This document shows, piece after piece, positions 43,789 to 51,315 of a DNA stretch of 64,000 nt (positions within the stretch are counted from its first letter, which is position 1; every line of letters starts with the position of its first letter). A program made the position numbers and the translations under genes. The stretch comes from UBA7803 sp036381275. GTDB taxonomy: Bacteria > Pseudomonadota > Gammaproteobacteria > Pseudomonadales > Azotimanducaceae. The notes under the pieces are model-generated. The model was not told where the DNA came from. It did not search any database and saw only the letters and a list, made by a program, of their open reading frames with translations. The stretch lies in the NCBI GenBank assembly GCA_036381275.1, contig DASVDC010000130.1, positions 38,723-102,722 on the forward strand, in the 5' to 3' direction.

Positions 43789-46700
43789 TCAGGGATTCAG
43801 GCGATAGGCGACGCTCATGCCGAAGACCCTCGGATCGGTCGTGGTCGCGAACCGCTTGAAGTTCGCTTCCTCACCGGAGCCTTGAAGCGCCCGCACCCCG
43901 AGCTCGTTGGTGATGTTGTTGACGAACGCGGCGACCTCCCAGTTGCGCGTGGCGCTGGTCCAGCTCAGCCGGGCGTCCCAACGCAGGAAATCCGGCGTGC
44001 GGTCCAGGTCCCGCTCGAACGGCGCGTTGAAGAAGAACTCGTCCGTGTAGCCGACCGTGCTGAACAGGTCCAGCGTGCCCCGGTCACCGAGCGACCAGGT
44101 GTAGTTGCCCCAGGCCGTGAACTTCCACTGCGGAATCTTCGGCAGGCTCGCCCCGTCGAAGCCCGAGAACGTGCGTTCCGCGACGGTGAAGATCGAACCC
44201 GGCAACGCCGGATTGTCCACGTCGACCACTTCGAAGTCCTCGGTGAACTCGGCGTCCGTGTAGCTCCAGGTTCCTCCCACCGTGAGCCGCTCGCCGATCA
44301 GCAGCGTGACGTCACCTTCCCAGCCGATCGTCCTCGCCTCCGGGAAATTCACCACGTTCACGCTGGTGCCGAACAGCCCGCCCGACTGGGTGATGATCGT
44401 GTGGATGTCGTCGTACTGGTAGAGATAGACGGACGTGTTGATCTGCAGCCGGCCGTCGAGCAGCGTGCCCTTGTAGCCGAGCTCGTAGGCGAGAATGTCT
44501 TCCTCGTCGTATTCCGGCGTGACTCCGGAGAAGAATCCCAGGTTGTAGCCGCCGGAGCGCCAGCCGGTGGTGGCCGACGCGTAGATCAGCGTGTCGGGCG
44601 TCGGCTGGAAGTCGAGGTTCACCCGCCAGGTCCAGACGTCCCATTCGTTCTCCTGCTCCCGGAAGACGTTGAAGGTGATCGGCACGCCGGTGAAGCGGAC
44701 CGGCTCGTCCCCCGGATTGGTTCCCTGGTCGTCGACCTGGATTCCGCCGTTCGTCGTCGCCGCGATCGGATCGATCGCTCCGCTGACGGCGTTGTACAGA
44801 CACAGCAGGTTGGCGCCGAATCCGCACGCGGCGGCGCCGGCCGGGTTCGATGCGAAGTACGCCGCAGTTCCTGGCCCCAGATCTCCCGTCAGCGTGAACA
44901 GCGCGAGCGCGGTCAGAGCAGGGCTCTCGTTCTGGCCGAGGGCACGCTCGATGCCCTTCTTTTCGTCCTTCGCGTAGCGCACTCCCAGCGTCAGCGCCCA
45001 TTTGTCGCTGAACTCGTACTCGCCCTGTGCGTAAGCCGCATACGCGCGGGTCTCGATGTCGTTGTCCCACATGAAGAACGTGCCGGGGGTGTTCACTCCG
45101 TCGTGGCGCGCCCCGCGCAGGCTGTTGCCGGTCTCCCCGTACCAGGGCGCGATGATCGTCGCCGTGCCGGTGACCGGGTTCGGCAGCAGCGTACCGGCCG
45201 CCACCGCCCGCTCGGCGGCGTAGATGTCGAACAGCGGGCCGATCTGGGCCTGGTCGTTGCCGAGCGCACCGATCGCCTCGAGCACCTCGAGCGTCGCGCC
45301 GAAGGCCTGGATTCCCCCGATGCCGTCGTAATTCGCGTCGTTCTTGAAGCGGCCCTGCGTGTCGATCGGGTCGTACAGATCGAGGCGCTGGTTGATCACC
45401 GACTCGTAGACGAACGCACCGGTGGTCAGCGAGAACCGCTCCGTGTCGAAAATGAGCTGCAGCTCGTGCTGCCAGTTGTGGTTCTCCTGCAGCACGTAGA
45501 AGTCGGAGCTGCCGAGGCGCGTGCTGCCGGTCTTGTCCTCGTCGGTGTTGCGGTCGTAGAAGAAATCGGTATAGCCGCCGATGTACTTGAGCTGCCAGTT
45601 CTCGGCATCGTAGGTCAGGTTGAACTGCACCGCTTGATGATCGAAGAACTCGTCGTACTGCCCGTTCGTATCGATCTTCAGATCGTCCTCGTCCAGCTCG
45701 TCGCGATCGGCGATGTGCAGGCGCTCCACCGGATGGCCGAGCTGGAAGTTCGGGTGCAGCGAAGCGGATACCGCAGCGCCTTTGCCGTAGGCCGGCAGCC
45801 CCGTCAGGGGGTCGATGTCCTGCACCCCGTTCGCGTCCAGATCGAGCGGCTCGCTGAGCGATGAGCGGATGTCGATCCCGGGGCGCACGTCCTGCGCTTC
45901 GATCACGGCTCCGGTCACCGGGTGGACGAAGGTGTGTACCGGCATCGTCGGATCGAAGAAATCCGACTGGAACGGCACCGCGGTCTGGTTGCGGTCGATG
46001 ATCCGCTTGCCGAACGTCAGGCGCGTGTTGTCGCGCTCGAGCGTTCCGTTCTCCTGTACCACGATCGGCATCGTGCCGGCTCCGCCGTTGAACCTCCGGC
46101 GGTAGCTGCGCTCGTTGCCCCGGGCATAGATGCTGAGGCGGTCCACCGGGACCCATTCGAACGCCAGCGTATAGTTCTCGTCACCGTAGTTGTTGATGTC
46201 CTCGCCGAGCCCGGAGGTCTCCTCGATGTAGCCGTCCCGTCGCCGATCGGAACCCGTGGCCCGCAGGGCGAAGCGATCTTCGACCACCGGCGCCGAGATC
46301 ATGTAGTAGATCTCGCGGGTGTCGTAGCTGCCGTAGGTGCCCTTCACCTCGCCTTCCCACTCGGTCAGATTGGGCCGATTCGAGACGAAGTTGATCGCAC
46401 CGCCGACGGCGTTACGCCCGTAGAGGGTTCCCTGCGGCCCGCGGAGCACCTCCACTCGGGCCAGGTCGTACAGGCCGCCTTCGGTGGAAGCGATGCCGAA
46501 GTCTTCCGAGTAGACGCCGTTGAAGTAGGTCGCCACGCCGGGATCGCCGCCGAGCGTTCGCGCCGTGCGCCCGACCCCGCGGATCGCGGCGTCGTACGGC
46601 TGGATCGTCGTTGCGGGAATGTAGTTCTGCAGGTCCTCCTGGTTGCGGATGTTGAAGTTTTCCAGGAAGGCCTCGTCGAATGCGGAAATCGAGATCGCCG

Positions 46701-46863
46701 TGTCGGAAACCGTGGCCTCCCGGCGCTCGGCGGTGACGATCACCTCCTCGATGCGCCGTCCTTCCGCCTGCTCGGCGAACGCAGGAACCCAGGCCGTGCC
46801 CAGCACGGCTCCCGAACACAGTCCGATCAGCGACAACCCGCACGCCCTACGTCTCGTGCCCAT
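43789..46863 (-). CDS. TonB-dependent outer-membrane receptor 6 (VTAER / RGPQGTLYGRNA type)
   Basis: A 1024-residue receptor starting at ATG 46863 (MGTRRRACGLSLIGLCSG), signal ending near AFAEQAEG. TonB box RIEEVIVTAERR. The plug shows AISISAFDEAFLENFN, IRGVGRTARTLGG, VEVLRGPQGTLYGRNA and VGGAINFVSNRP. It is the most divergent of the second receptor group and has an extra segment around 560-640. The C-terminal strand is MSVAYRLNP. The ribosome-binding site GGAGG can pair with CCTCC just upstream (46870-46885), and the gene has a leader of about 285 nt with a small ORF. The promoter carries a palindrome over the -10. This subfamily is often near catabolic genes for aromatic or terpenoid compounds in other bacteria; none is present here. 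Confidence 0.93.
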   Translation of the reverse strand: MGTRRRACGLSLIGLCSGAVLGTAWVPAFAEQAEGRRIEEVIVTAERREATVSDTAISISAFDEAFLENFNIRNQEDLQNYIPATTIQPYDAAIRGVGRTARTLGGDPGVATYFNGVYSEDFGIASTEGGLYDLARVEVLRGPQGTLYGRNAVGGAINFVSNRPNLTEWEGEVKGTYGSYDTREIYYMISAPVVEDRFALRATGSDRRRDGYIEETSGLGEDINNYGDENYTLAFEWVPVDRLSIYARGNERSYRRRFNGGAGTMPIVVQENGTLERDNTRLTFGKRIIDRNQTAVPFQSDFFDPTMPVHTFVHPVTGAVIEAQDVRPGIDIRSSLSEPLDLDANGVQDIDPLTGLPAYGKGAAVSASLHPNFQLGHPVERLHIADRDELDEDDLKIDTNGQYDEFFDHQAVQFNLTYDAENWQLKYIGGYTDFFYDRNTDEDKTGSTRLGSSDFYVLQENHNWQHELQLIFDTERFSLTTGAFVYESVINQRLDLYDPIDTQGRFKNDANYDGIGGIQAFGATLEVLEAIGALGNDQAQIGPLFDIYAAERAVAAGTLLPNPVTGTATIIAPWYGETGNSLRGARHDGVNTPGTFFMWDNDIETRAYAAYAQGEYEFSDKWALTLGVRYAKDEKKGIERALGQNESPALTALALFTLTGDLGPGTAAYFASNPAGAAACGFGANLLCLYNAVSGAIDPIAATTNGGIQVDDQGTNPGDEPVRFTGVPITFNVFREQENEWDVWTWRVNLDFQPTPDTLIYASATTGWRSGGYNLGFFSGVTPEYDEEDILAYELGYKGTLLDGRLQINTSVYLYQYDDIHTIITQSGGLFGTSVNVVNFPEARTIGWEGDVTLLIGERLTVGGTWSYTDAEFTEDFEVVDVDNPALPGSIFTVAERTFSGFDGASLPKIPQWKFTAWGNYTWSLGDRGTLDLFSTVGYTDEFFFNAPFERDLDRTPDFLRWDARLSWTSATRNWEVAAFVNNITNELGVRALQGSGEEANFKRFATTTDPRVFGMSVAYRLNP

Positions 46864-46869
46864 TTCATT

Positions 46870-46885
46870 CCTCCCATTGAGGAGG
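46870..46885 (-). promoter_or_regulatory. Hairpin sequestering the receptor 6 ribosome-binding site
   Basis: In the transcript CCTCC-TCAATG-GGAGG pairs the Shine-Dalgarno GGAGG, 7 nt before the ATG, with an upstream CCTCC. The 7-bp version before receptor 7 has the same position. Confidence 0.55.
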
Positions 46886-46931
46886 GCACAGCGACGCTTC
46901 CGAGCCTACGGCCGGAGTGACTCCCGTTCCT

Positions 46932-47024
46932 TCAGTTCATTGATCCATCGCGCGACTGCAGCAGAACGGCGTACGACGACTTCGAGCTCCGGAGGACCTC
47001 CGACGACTCGGTCAGACGACGCAT
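46932..47024 (-). CDS. Candidate 30-residue leader peptide upstream of receptor 6
   Basis: ATG 47024 preceded by GGAGGGTATTG, a strong ribosome-binding site. It reads 30 residues beginning MRRLTESSEVLRSSK and ending DGSMN, then TGA. It lies inside the transcribed leader between the promoter (about 47150) and the receptor start (46863). The ribosome-binding site and start (GGAGGGTAT, two bases, ATGCGTC) are conserved in the receptor 7 leader, while the peptide sequence is not. So the act of translation, rather than the peptide, may matter. It could also be fortuitous. Confidence 0.4.
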   Translation of the reverse strand: MRRLTESSEVLRSSKSSYAVLLQSRDGSMN

Positions 47025-47146
47025 CAATACCCTCCGCTAAGTTGCCTCAGCGGCGCCGTTACGGGTCCCTCCCCAGGTGACCCCGACGTCGCAGCTTGGA
47101 GGGGCCGAGACGCCGCCGGCGGCGTCCGGTATTCCTCTCCCCTCTG

Positions 47147-47181
47147 AAACATGTTTTAGGCTTCCGCGGAGCGGCTGTCAA
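47147..47181 (-). promoter_or_regulatory. Promoter of receptor 6 with AAACATGTTT operator-like palindrome
   Basis: Minus strand -35 TTGACA (47176-47181), 17-bp spacer, -10 TAAAAC (47153-47158). The palindrome AAACATGTTT (47147-47156) overlaps the -10. The whole block aligns with the receptor 7 promoter. Confidence 0.7.
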
Positions 47182-47216
47182 AGGGAATGCGGCGGAACGT
47201 GCCGGGCTTGTCGGAC

Positions 47217-47245
47217 AGCGGGCCCGGGCTGCACCCGGGCCCGCT
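47217..47245. terminator. Terminator hairpin after receptor 7
   Basis: AGCGGGCCCGGG-CTGCA-CCCGGGCCCGCT, a perfect 12-bp stem with a 5-nt loop, 9 bp beyond the receptor 7 stop. Confidence 0.7.
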
Positions 47246-47253
47246 CCGGGCGG

Positions 47254-50200
47254 TCATCTCCGATCGAAGCTGTAACGCACGGAGGCTCCGTAGACCCTCG
47301 GCTCCGTCAGGAAGTAGTTGCGGAAGAAACCCGACGTATCCGAGGTCAGGTACTTCCCGGTCACGTTGTCCTCGTCCTCGATGTTGCGAATCCAGGCCCT
47401 GACGATCCACTGGCCGTTGTCGCTCTCGTAGGTCAGCGAGGCGTTGTGCTGATCCCAGGAGTCGATCTCGTCGCCGACCGTGTTGAATTCCCGCGCGTAG
47501 GAGTCGTCCTGCCAGTAGTAGTCCCAGCGCGCCGTCACCGAGCCGGCGATCGCGCTCACCGCCCACGTGTAGGCGAGTCCGAGGTGAATCGTGTGCTCCG
47601 GCGAGTTCGGTAGCTGGTTGCCGTCGAGATCCGTCGGAATGCCGTCGGACGTCTCCACCCCGTTGGCCTGGAGGAAGCTCCGCGAAAAGTAGGCGGGAAT
47701 GCCGTTCGCATACGTCGTTCCGGCAACCGCCGCGCCGTTGGCATCGCTCAGCGCCCCCGGCGGTACCCCGGGACCCGGGTTCAGCGCCAGCGGTGTGATC
47801 GCCAGCACCTGGTCGGTGCGTGCGATGTACGTCACGCCGGTGAGCGATCCTGCGTCGATGTTCTTGAGCACGATCCAGTCCGGATCCCCCGCCGTGCGAT
47901 TGACCGGGTCCAGCGACTGCGAACCGGCCACCGACGTGTCGAGGTACGAGTAAGCCCAATCCACCGCCAGCCCCGGCAGCCCGTCGGGCCGCCACAAGCC
48001 TTCGAGCTCCACGCCCCAGATGTCGGCGTCGATGTTGTCGTTGATCGACGTGTTGTTGGCGATCCGCGTGATCTGCAGTCCCTTGTAGTCGTACACGAAC
48101 GCGGCGGCGTTGAGCATCAGCGTGCCGTCGAGGAACGTGTTCTTCGAACCGATCTCGAACGCATCGACCTCCTCGGGCTCGAACGTGAACGGCGTGGTCG
48201 ACTGGAAGGTCGGGTTGATCGGCGGGTTGAAGCCGCCGGGCTTGTAGCCGCGGCTGAAGAACGCGTAGACCAGCGAATCGTCCGTGACCTGCCAGTCGAC
48301 GCCGATCCGGCCGGTGACCTCGTCCCACTTGAACGAGTCCGGGCTGCCGGTGATGCCGCGGGTTTCGTTGAAAGTGGGCACGATCGGAATCAATTGGTCT
48401 GCTGCGAGACGCTCGGGACTCAATATCCCGGTCGAGGCCGCCGCTTCGAACGCCGCCGTCGCGCCGTAGAACTCGACCAGAGCGGGATCGAACGGGCCGC
48501 CGAACAGGAATGCCGCGTTGCGTGACCAGTAGGGATCCGGCCCGAGCGCGCCGCCCGCGAGCGCATTCACATTGACGGCGTTGAACAGCACGCTGGTGGA
48601 CGACGTGTACTTCTTGTCCTCGTTGTAGCGCAGTCCCGCCGTCAGCTTGACCTTCGGCGTCACGTCGAAGTACACCTCACCGAAGACCGCGTAACCTTCG
48701 TCGGTCTTGAAGTCGGGTTCGGCCGGCACGTTGAAGAGCGTCGGATAGAGCGGTGGGAAGCCGAGGATCGGCACGCCTTGAGTCCCGACCAGGTCCAGCG
48801 TGTTCGCGTTCACGTAGTAGTCGCCGCCATCGGTGTTCGCCTCGTGAGTGCCGACACCCAGCAGGAAGTTGAACGGCCCCTCGAATGTGCTGGACACCTT
48901 GGCCTCCACACTCCACCCGTCTCCCTTCGCTGACGAATGGTCGTAGGCGAATACCCGGTCGGTCGCGGCGTAGGGATGCACGCAGCCGCCGAAGATGCCG
49001 GCCGTGCCGGCCTGGTAGTTGCACTGATCGGAGTCGTCGAATCCGCCGCTGAATTTGCCCGAGACATCGGAGGTCAGGTACACGCCGCTCGGGTTGAGCG
49101 CCGTCGGCTCGAGCGTGACGCCGACGTCCATCAGGTAGTCCTGGCGGGAGATGTATTCGCTCGCCTGATAGCCGCCCTGCAGGCTGAAGCTCAGCGCGTC
49201 GAAGTCGTACGTGAAGCCGAACAGCACGAGGTCTTCCTCGTAGTAGTACGTCGGCTCGAAGTCGGTGTGCATCTTCCGGAAGTCCTGGGTGTCCGGCCGC
49301 GGGAAGTTGTACGAGACCGTCGGGTCGTCGTTCCCGCCCGGGGATCCGAGCGGCACCGCGCCGCCGAGGGGCACCGCGGCGGACATGCCGGCGAAGATGC
49401 CGCCGGTGGTCGAGCCGAGGTGGGGCGTATCCCAGCCGAAGCCGTCGGCCGTGCAGCCCAGGGTCGGGATGTCGTTCTTCTCGCAGATCTGGTTGGTGAT
49501 GCGGACCTTGTCGTCGTCCTCCTTGAAGTAGCTGTACTGTACCCAGAGATTGGCCCGGTCGGTCATTGCCCATTGCCCGGTCAGGCGAACCGTCCATAGA
49601 TCGCGGCCGTCGACGTCGTCGTCGATGCCCGGCAGCGTCGTGCCGTCGAGTCCGACCTGACCGTACGCGGTGTTCTCGATGTAGCCGTCCCGCTCGAGCA
49701 TCATCCCGGCGACCCGGAAGGCGAGCTTGTCGGTGATCGGCAGGTTGAATGCACCCTTCAAGCGCATATGGTCGTAGTCGCCGTATTCGGCGTCGATGAA
49801 GCCGCCGATCGACTCGAACTCGGGCTGCTTGGTGACCATGTTGATCGCGCCGCCCGTGGCGTTGCGGCCGAACAGCGTTCCCTGCGGGCCGCGGAGAATT
49901 TCCACCCGCTCGACATCGAAGAACTCGATCGCCGGCAGGTTGCTGTTCACCGGAATCTCGTTGATGTGTGTCGAAACGCCGTTCTCGCCCGAGCCGGAAA
50001 TCACCAGCCGGCCGATGCCGCGGATGCTGAAGCTCGAACCGCCGAAGTTCGTCGCGGTGAAGCTGACGTTCGGCGCGTTCAGCTGCAGGTCCGACGGATT
50101 GATGACCTGGCGGTCCTCGATCATCGCGCCGGTCAGCGCCGTGACGGCGATCGGGACTTCCTGAAGACTTTCCTCTGCCCGTTGGGCGGTGACTATGATC

Positions 50201-50349
50201 TCCTCGATGGACCGGTCGCTGGTGGCCGCGTCCGATTGGCCGCTAAGCGCCATCATGCCGAGCGCTGTCACGCCGAGCGCCATCGCGCCCTGCGCCACGG
50301 TGCCGGCAGCCCGTGCGGCTCGTTTGCCGGCGCTGAATCCCCTTCCCAT
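47254..50349 (-). CDS. TonB-dependent outer-membrane receptor 7 (VTAQR / RGPQGTLFGRNA type)
   Basis: A 1031-residue receptor. I choose ATG 50349 (MGRGFSAGKRAARAAGTVAQ) with GGAGGGC 7 nt upstream; the longer frame upstream lacks a signal. TonB box SIEEIIVTAQRAEES. The plug shows VPIAVTALTGAMIEDRQ, DLQLNAPNVSFTATNFGG, FSIRGIG and RGPQGTLFGRNATGG. Loop Cys include NQICEKND with TLGCTADG. It is very close to receptor 8 (plug and first strands align nearly throughout), so the two are tandem paralogues separated by a NUDIX gene. The C-terminal strand is ASVRYSFDRR. Promoter, leader ORF and SD hairpin are shared in layout with receptor 6 instead. The substrate is unknown. Confidence 0.94.
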   Translation of the reverse strand: MGRGFSAGKRAARAAGTVAQGAMALGVTALGMMALSGQSDAATSDRSIEEIIVTAQRAEESLQEVPIAVTALTGAMIEDRQVINPSDLQLNAPNVSFTATNFGGSSFSIRGIGRLVISGSGENGVSTHINEIPVNSNLPAIEFFDVERVEILRGPQGTLFGRNATGGAINMVTKQPEFESIGGFIDAEYGDYDHMRLKGAFNLPITDKLAFRVAGMMLERDGYIENTAYGQVGLDGTTLPGIDDDVDGRDLWTVRLTGQWAMTDRANLWVQYSYFKEDDDKVRITNQICEKNDIPTLGCTADGFGWDTPHLGSTTGGIFAGMSAAVPLGGAVPLGSPGGNDDPTVSYNFPRPDTQDFRKMHTDFEPTYYYEEDLVLFGFTYDFDALSFSLQGGYQASEYISRQDYLMDVGVTLEPTALNPSGVYLTSDVSGKFSGGFDDSDQCNYQAGTAGIFGGCVHPYAATDRVFAYDHSSAKGDGWSVEAKVSSTFEGPFNFLLGVGTHEANTDGGDYYVNANTLDLVGTQGVPILGFPPLYPTLFNVPAEPDFKTDEGYAVFGEVYFDVTPKVKLTAGLRYNEDKKYTSSTSVLFNAVNVNALAGGALGPDPYWSRNAAFLFGGPFDPALVEFYGATAAFEAAASTGILSPERLAADQLIPIVPTFNETRGITGSPDSFKWDEVTGRIGVDWQVTDDSLVYAFFSRGYKPGGFNPPINPTFQSTTPFTFEPEEVDAFEIGSKNTFLDGTLMLNAAAFVYDYKGLQITRIANNTSINDNIDADIWGVELEGLWRPDGLPGLAVDWAYSYLDTSVAGSQSLDPVNRTAGDPDWIVLKNIDAGSLTGVTYIARTDQVLAITPLALNPGPGVPPGALSDANGAAVAGTTYANGIPAYFSRSFLQANGVETSDGIPTDLDGNQLPNSPEHTIHLGLAYTWAVSAIAGSVTARWDYYWQDDSYAREFNTVGDEIDSWDQHNASLTYESDNGQWIVRAWIRNIEDEDNVTGKYLTSDTSGFFRNYFLTEPRVYGASVRYSFDRR

Positions 50350-50355
50350 GAATCC

Positions 50356-50375
50356 GCCCTCCGTTCGAGGAGGGC
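50356..50375 (-). promoter_or_regulatory. Hairpin sequestering the receptor 7 ribosome-binding site
   Basis: In the transcript GCCCTCC-TCGAAC-GGAGGGC forms a perfect 7-bp stem whose right arm is the Shine-Dalgarno, 7 nt before the ATG. Folding would block translation of the receptor. Confidence 0.65.
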
Positions 50376-50396
50376 ACGCACACGCCGACCGCGACT

Positions 50397-50522
50397 CTAC
50401 ACCCGGATAATCTCCCGGCCGAAGAACCACGATGCCGCCCGCCGGGCTGCACCGGCCGATCCGACGTCAGGCACGACACATAAACCCAGAGATCGATCCG
50501 AGCCCACGGTCCAATGACGCAT
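50397..50522 (-). CDS. Candidate 41-residue leader peptide upstream of receptor 7
   Basis: ATG 50522 is preceded by GGGAGGGTATGC. The frame encodes 41 residues starting MRHWTVGSDRSLGLCVV and ending REIIRV, then TAG. The start context matches that of the receptor 6 leader ORF (GGAGGGTAT, two bases, ATGCGTC), but the peptides differ. It ends 22 nt before the SD hairpin, so a translating ribosome could influence that fold. Confidence 0.4.
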   Translation of the reverse strand: MRHWTVGSDRSLGLCVVPDVGSAGAARRAASWFFGREIIRV

Positions 50523-50640
50523 GCATACCCTCCCATCGCGATTGGATCAGGAGGCGTCACAGCGTGGGGTCTTCAGACCCCGGCGCCCGTCGTCGAAGGT
50601 TCACGGCTGCCGGAACGCGTCCGGCCGGCTCTCCCCTCTG

Positions 50641-50675
50641 GAACGCGTTTTATTCCTCCCGGAAGCCGCTGTCAA
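50641..50675 (-). promoter_or_regulatory. Promoter of receptor 7 with AAACGCGTTC palindrome
   Basis: Minus strand -35 TTGACA (50670-50675), 17-bp spacer, -10 TAAAAC (50647-50652), palindrome AAACGCGTTC (50641-50650) overlapping the -10. It aligns base by base with the receptor 6 promoter. Confidence 0.7.
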
Positions 50676-50677
50676 AC

Positions 50678-51226
50678 TCACTCACGGGGCTCACGCGCAA
50701 GCCATTTTCGCGCCATCCGCAGCACGGACTCTTCATCGGTGTAGGCATCGAGCCCATCGATGGGAACCCAGGCGAGGTCCAACGACTCGCCGCTCACGCG
50801 GAACGCTTCGCTGCCACGCACACGCATCGCGAACCGCACGTCGAAGTGCAGGTGCGCCGGCTCGTCCCCCCGCGCCGGGATCTCGTGCACGTCGAGGTCG
50901 AAGATCTCGGTCGACAGCGCCGCCACGTCCAGTCCCGATTCCTCACGCGCCTCCCGGAGCGCGACCTCGAGCGGCTCGGGGTGCCCGTCGCTGTGCCCGC
51001 CGAGCTGCAGCCAGCGCCCGAGCTTGCGGTGCTGGGTGAGCAGCACCCGGACGCCCCGACGGTCGACCAGCCACGCGGAGCCGCAGACATGACCTTCGAC
51101 CAGGGTTCGATCGAAACAGCGGCGGTTGCGCGCCACGAACTCGACGAAGCGCTCGGTCGTCGTGGCTTCCTCCGGATGGCGCTCCGCATAGCGTCGAAGC
51201 CGATCGAGCAGCGGACGTCGGTGCAT
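50678..51226 (-). CDS. NUDIX hydrolase
   Basis: A 182-residue cytosolic protein. The Nudix box is complete: GGHSDGHPEPLEVALREARE followed by ESGLDV (GX5EX7REUXEEXGU). The N-terminus includes FDRTLVEGHVCGSAWLVD, and after the box comes EIFDLDVHEIPARGDEPAHLHFDVRF, a pattern seen in general housekeeping or sanitising Nudix enzymes. The nucleoside-diphosphate-linked substrate cannot be told from sequence. It lies between the tandem receptors 8 and 7; the receptor 8 terminator hairpin precedes it and the receptor 7 promoter begins right at its stop. Confidence 0.92.
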   Translation of the reverse strand: MHRRPLLDRLRRYAERHPEEATTTERFVEFVARNRRCFDRTLVEGHVCGSAWLVDRRGVRVLLTQHRKLGRWLQLGGHSDGHPEPLEVALREAREESGLDVAALSTEIFDLDVHEIPARGDEPAHLHFDVRFAMRVRGSEAFRVSGESLDLAWVPIDGLDAYTDEESVLRMARKWLAREPRE

Positions 51227-51268
51227 GAAAAAGAACCAACCAGCAAGGTGCGGTCAGTATAGGAATGA

Positions 51269-51300
51269 AGAAGCCCATGGGGCGAACCCCATGGGCTTCT
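51269..51300. terminator. Strong terminator hairpin after receptor 8
   Basis: AGAAGCCCATGGGG-CGAA-CCCCATGGGCTTCT, a perfect 14-bp stem closed by a CGAA tetraloop, 15 bp beyond the receptor 8 stop and 43 bp before the NUDIX ATG. Confidence 0.8.
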
Positions 51301-51315
51301 CGACGGTCACGACGG

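Larger units (their letters stand above)
46864..47253. other. 390-bp region: leader and promoter of receptor 6, terminator of receptor 7
   Basis: From left to right: SD-sequestering hairpin (46870-46885), small upstream ORF (46932-47024, minus), a perfect palindrome GACGCCGCCGGCGGCGTC (47109-47126), the promoter with operator-like palindrome (47147-47181), and the hairpin after receptor 7 (47217-47245). No larger gene is seen. Confidence 0.75.
50350..50677. other. 328-bp region: leader and promoter of receptor 7
   Basis: It contains the SD-sequestering hairpin (50356-50375), a small upstream ORF (50397-50522, minus), the hairpin GGGGTCT-TC-AGACCCC (50566-50581), and the promoter with its palindrome (50641-50675), which begins 2 bp after the NUDIX stop codon. 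No further gene is seen. Confidence 0.75.

Noticed and set aside
41362..45864. A 1500-codon plus-strand open frame across the EF-hand and receptor 6 genes
   Set aside because: It runs over the REP half-site and the intergenic gap and is antisense to two recognisable genes, with no start signal or recognisable domain.
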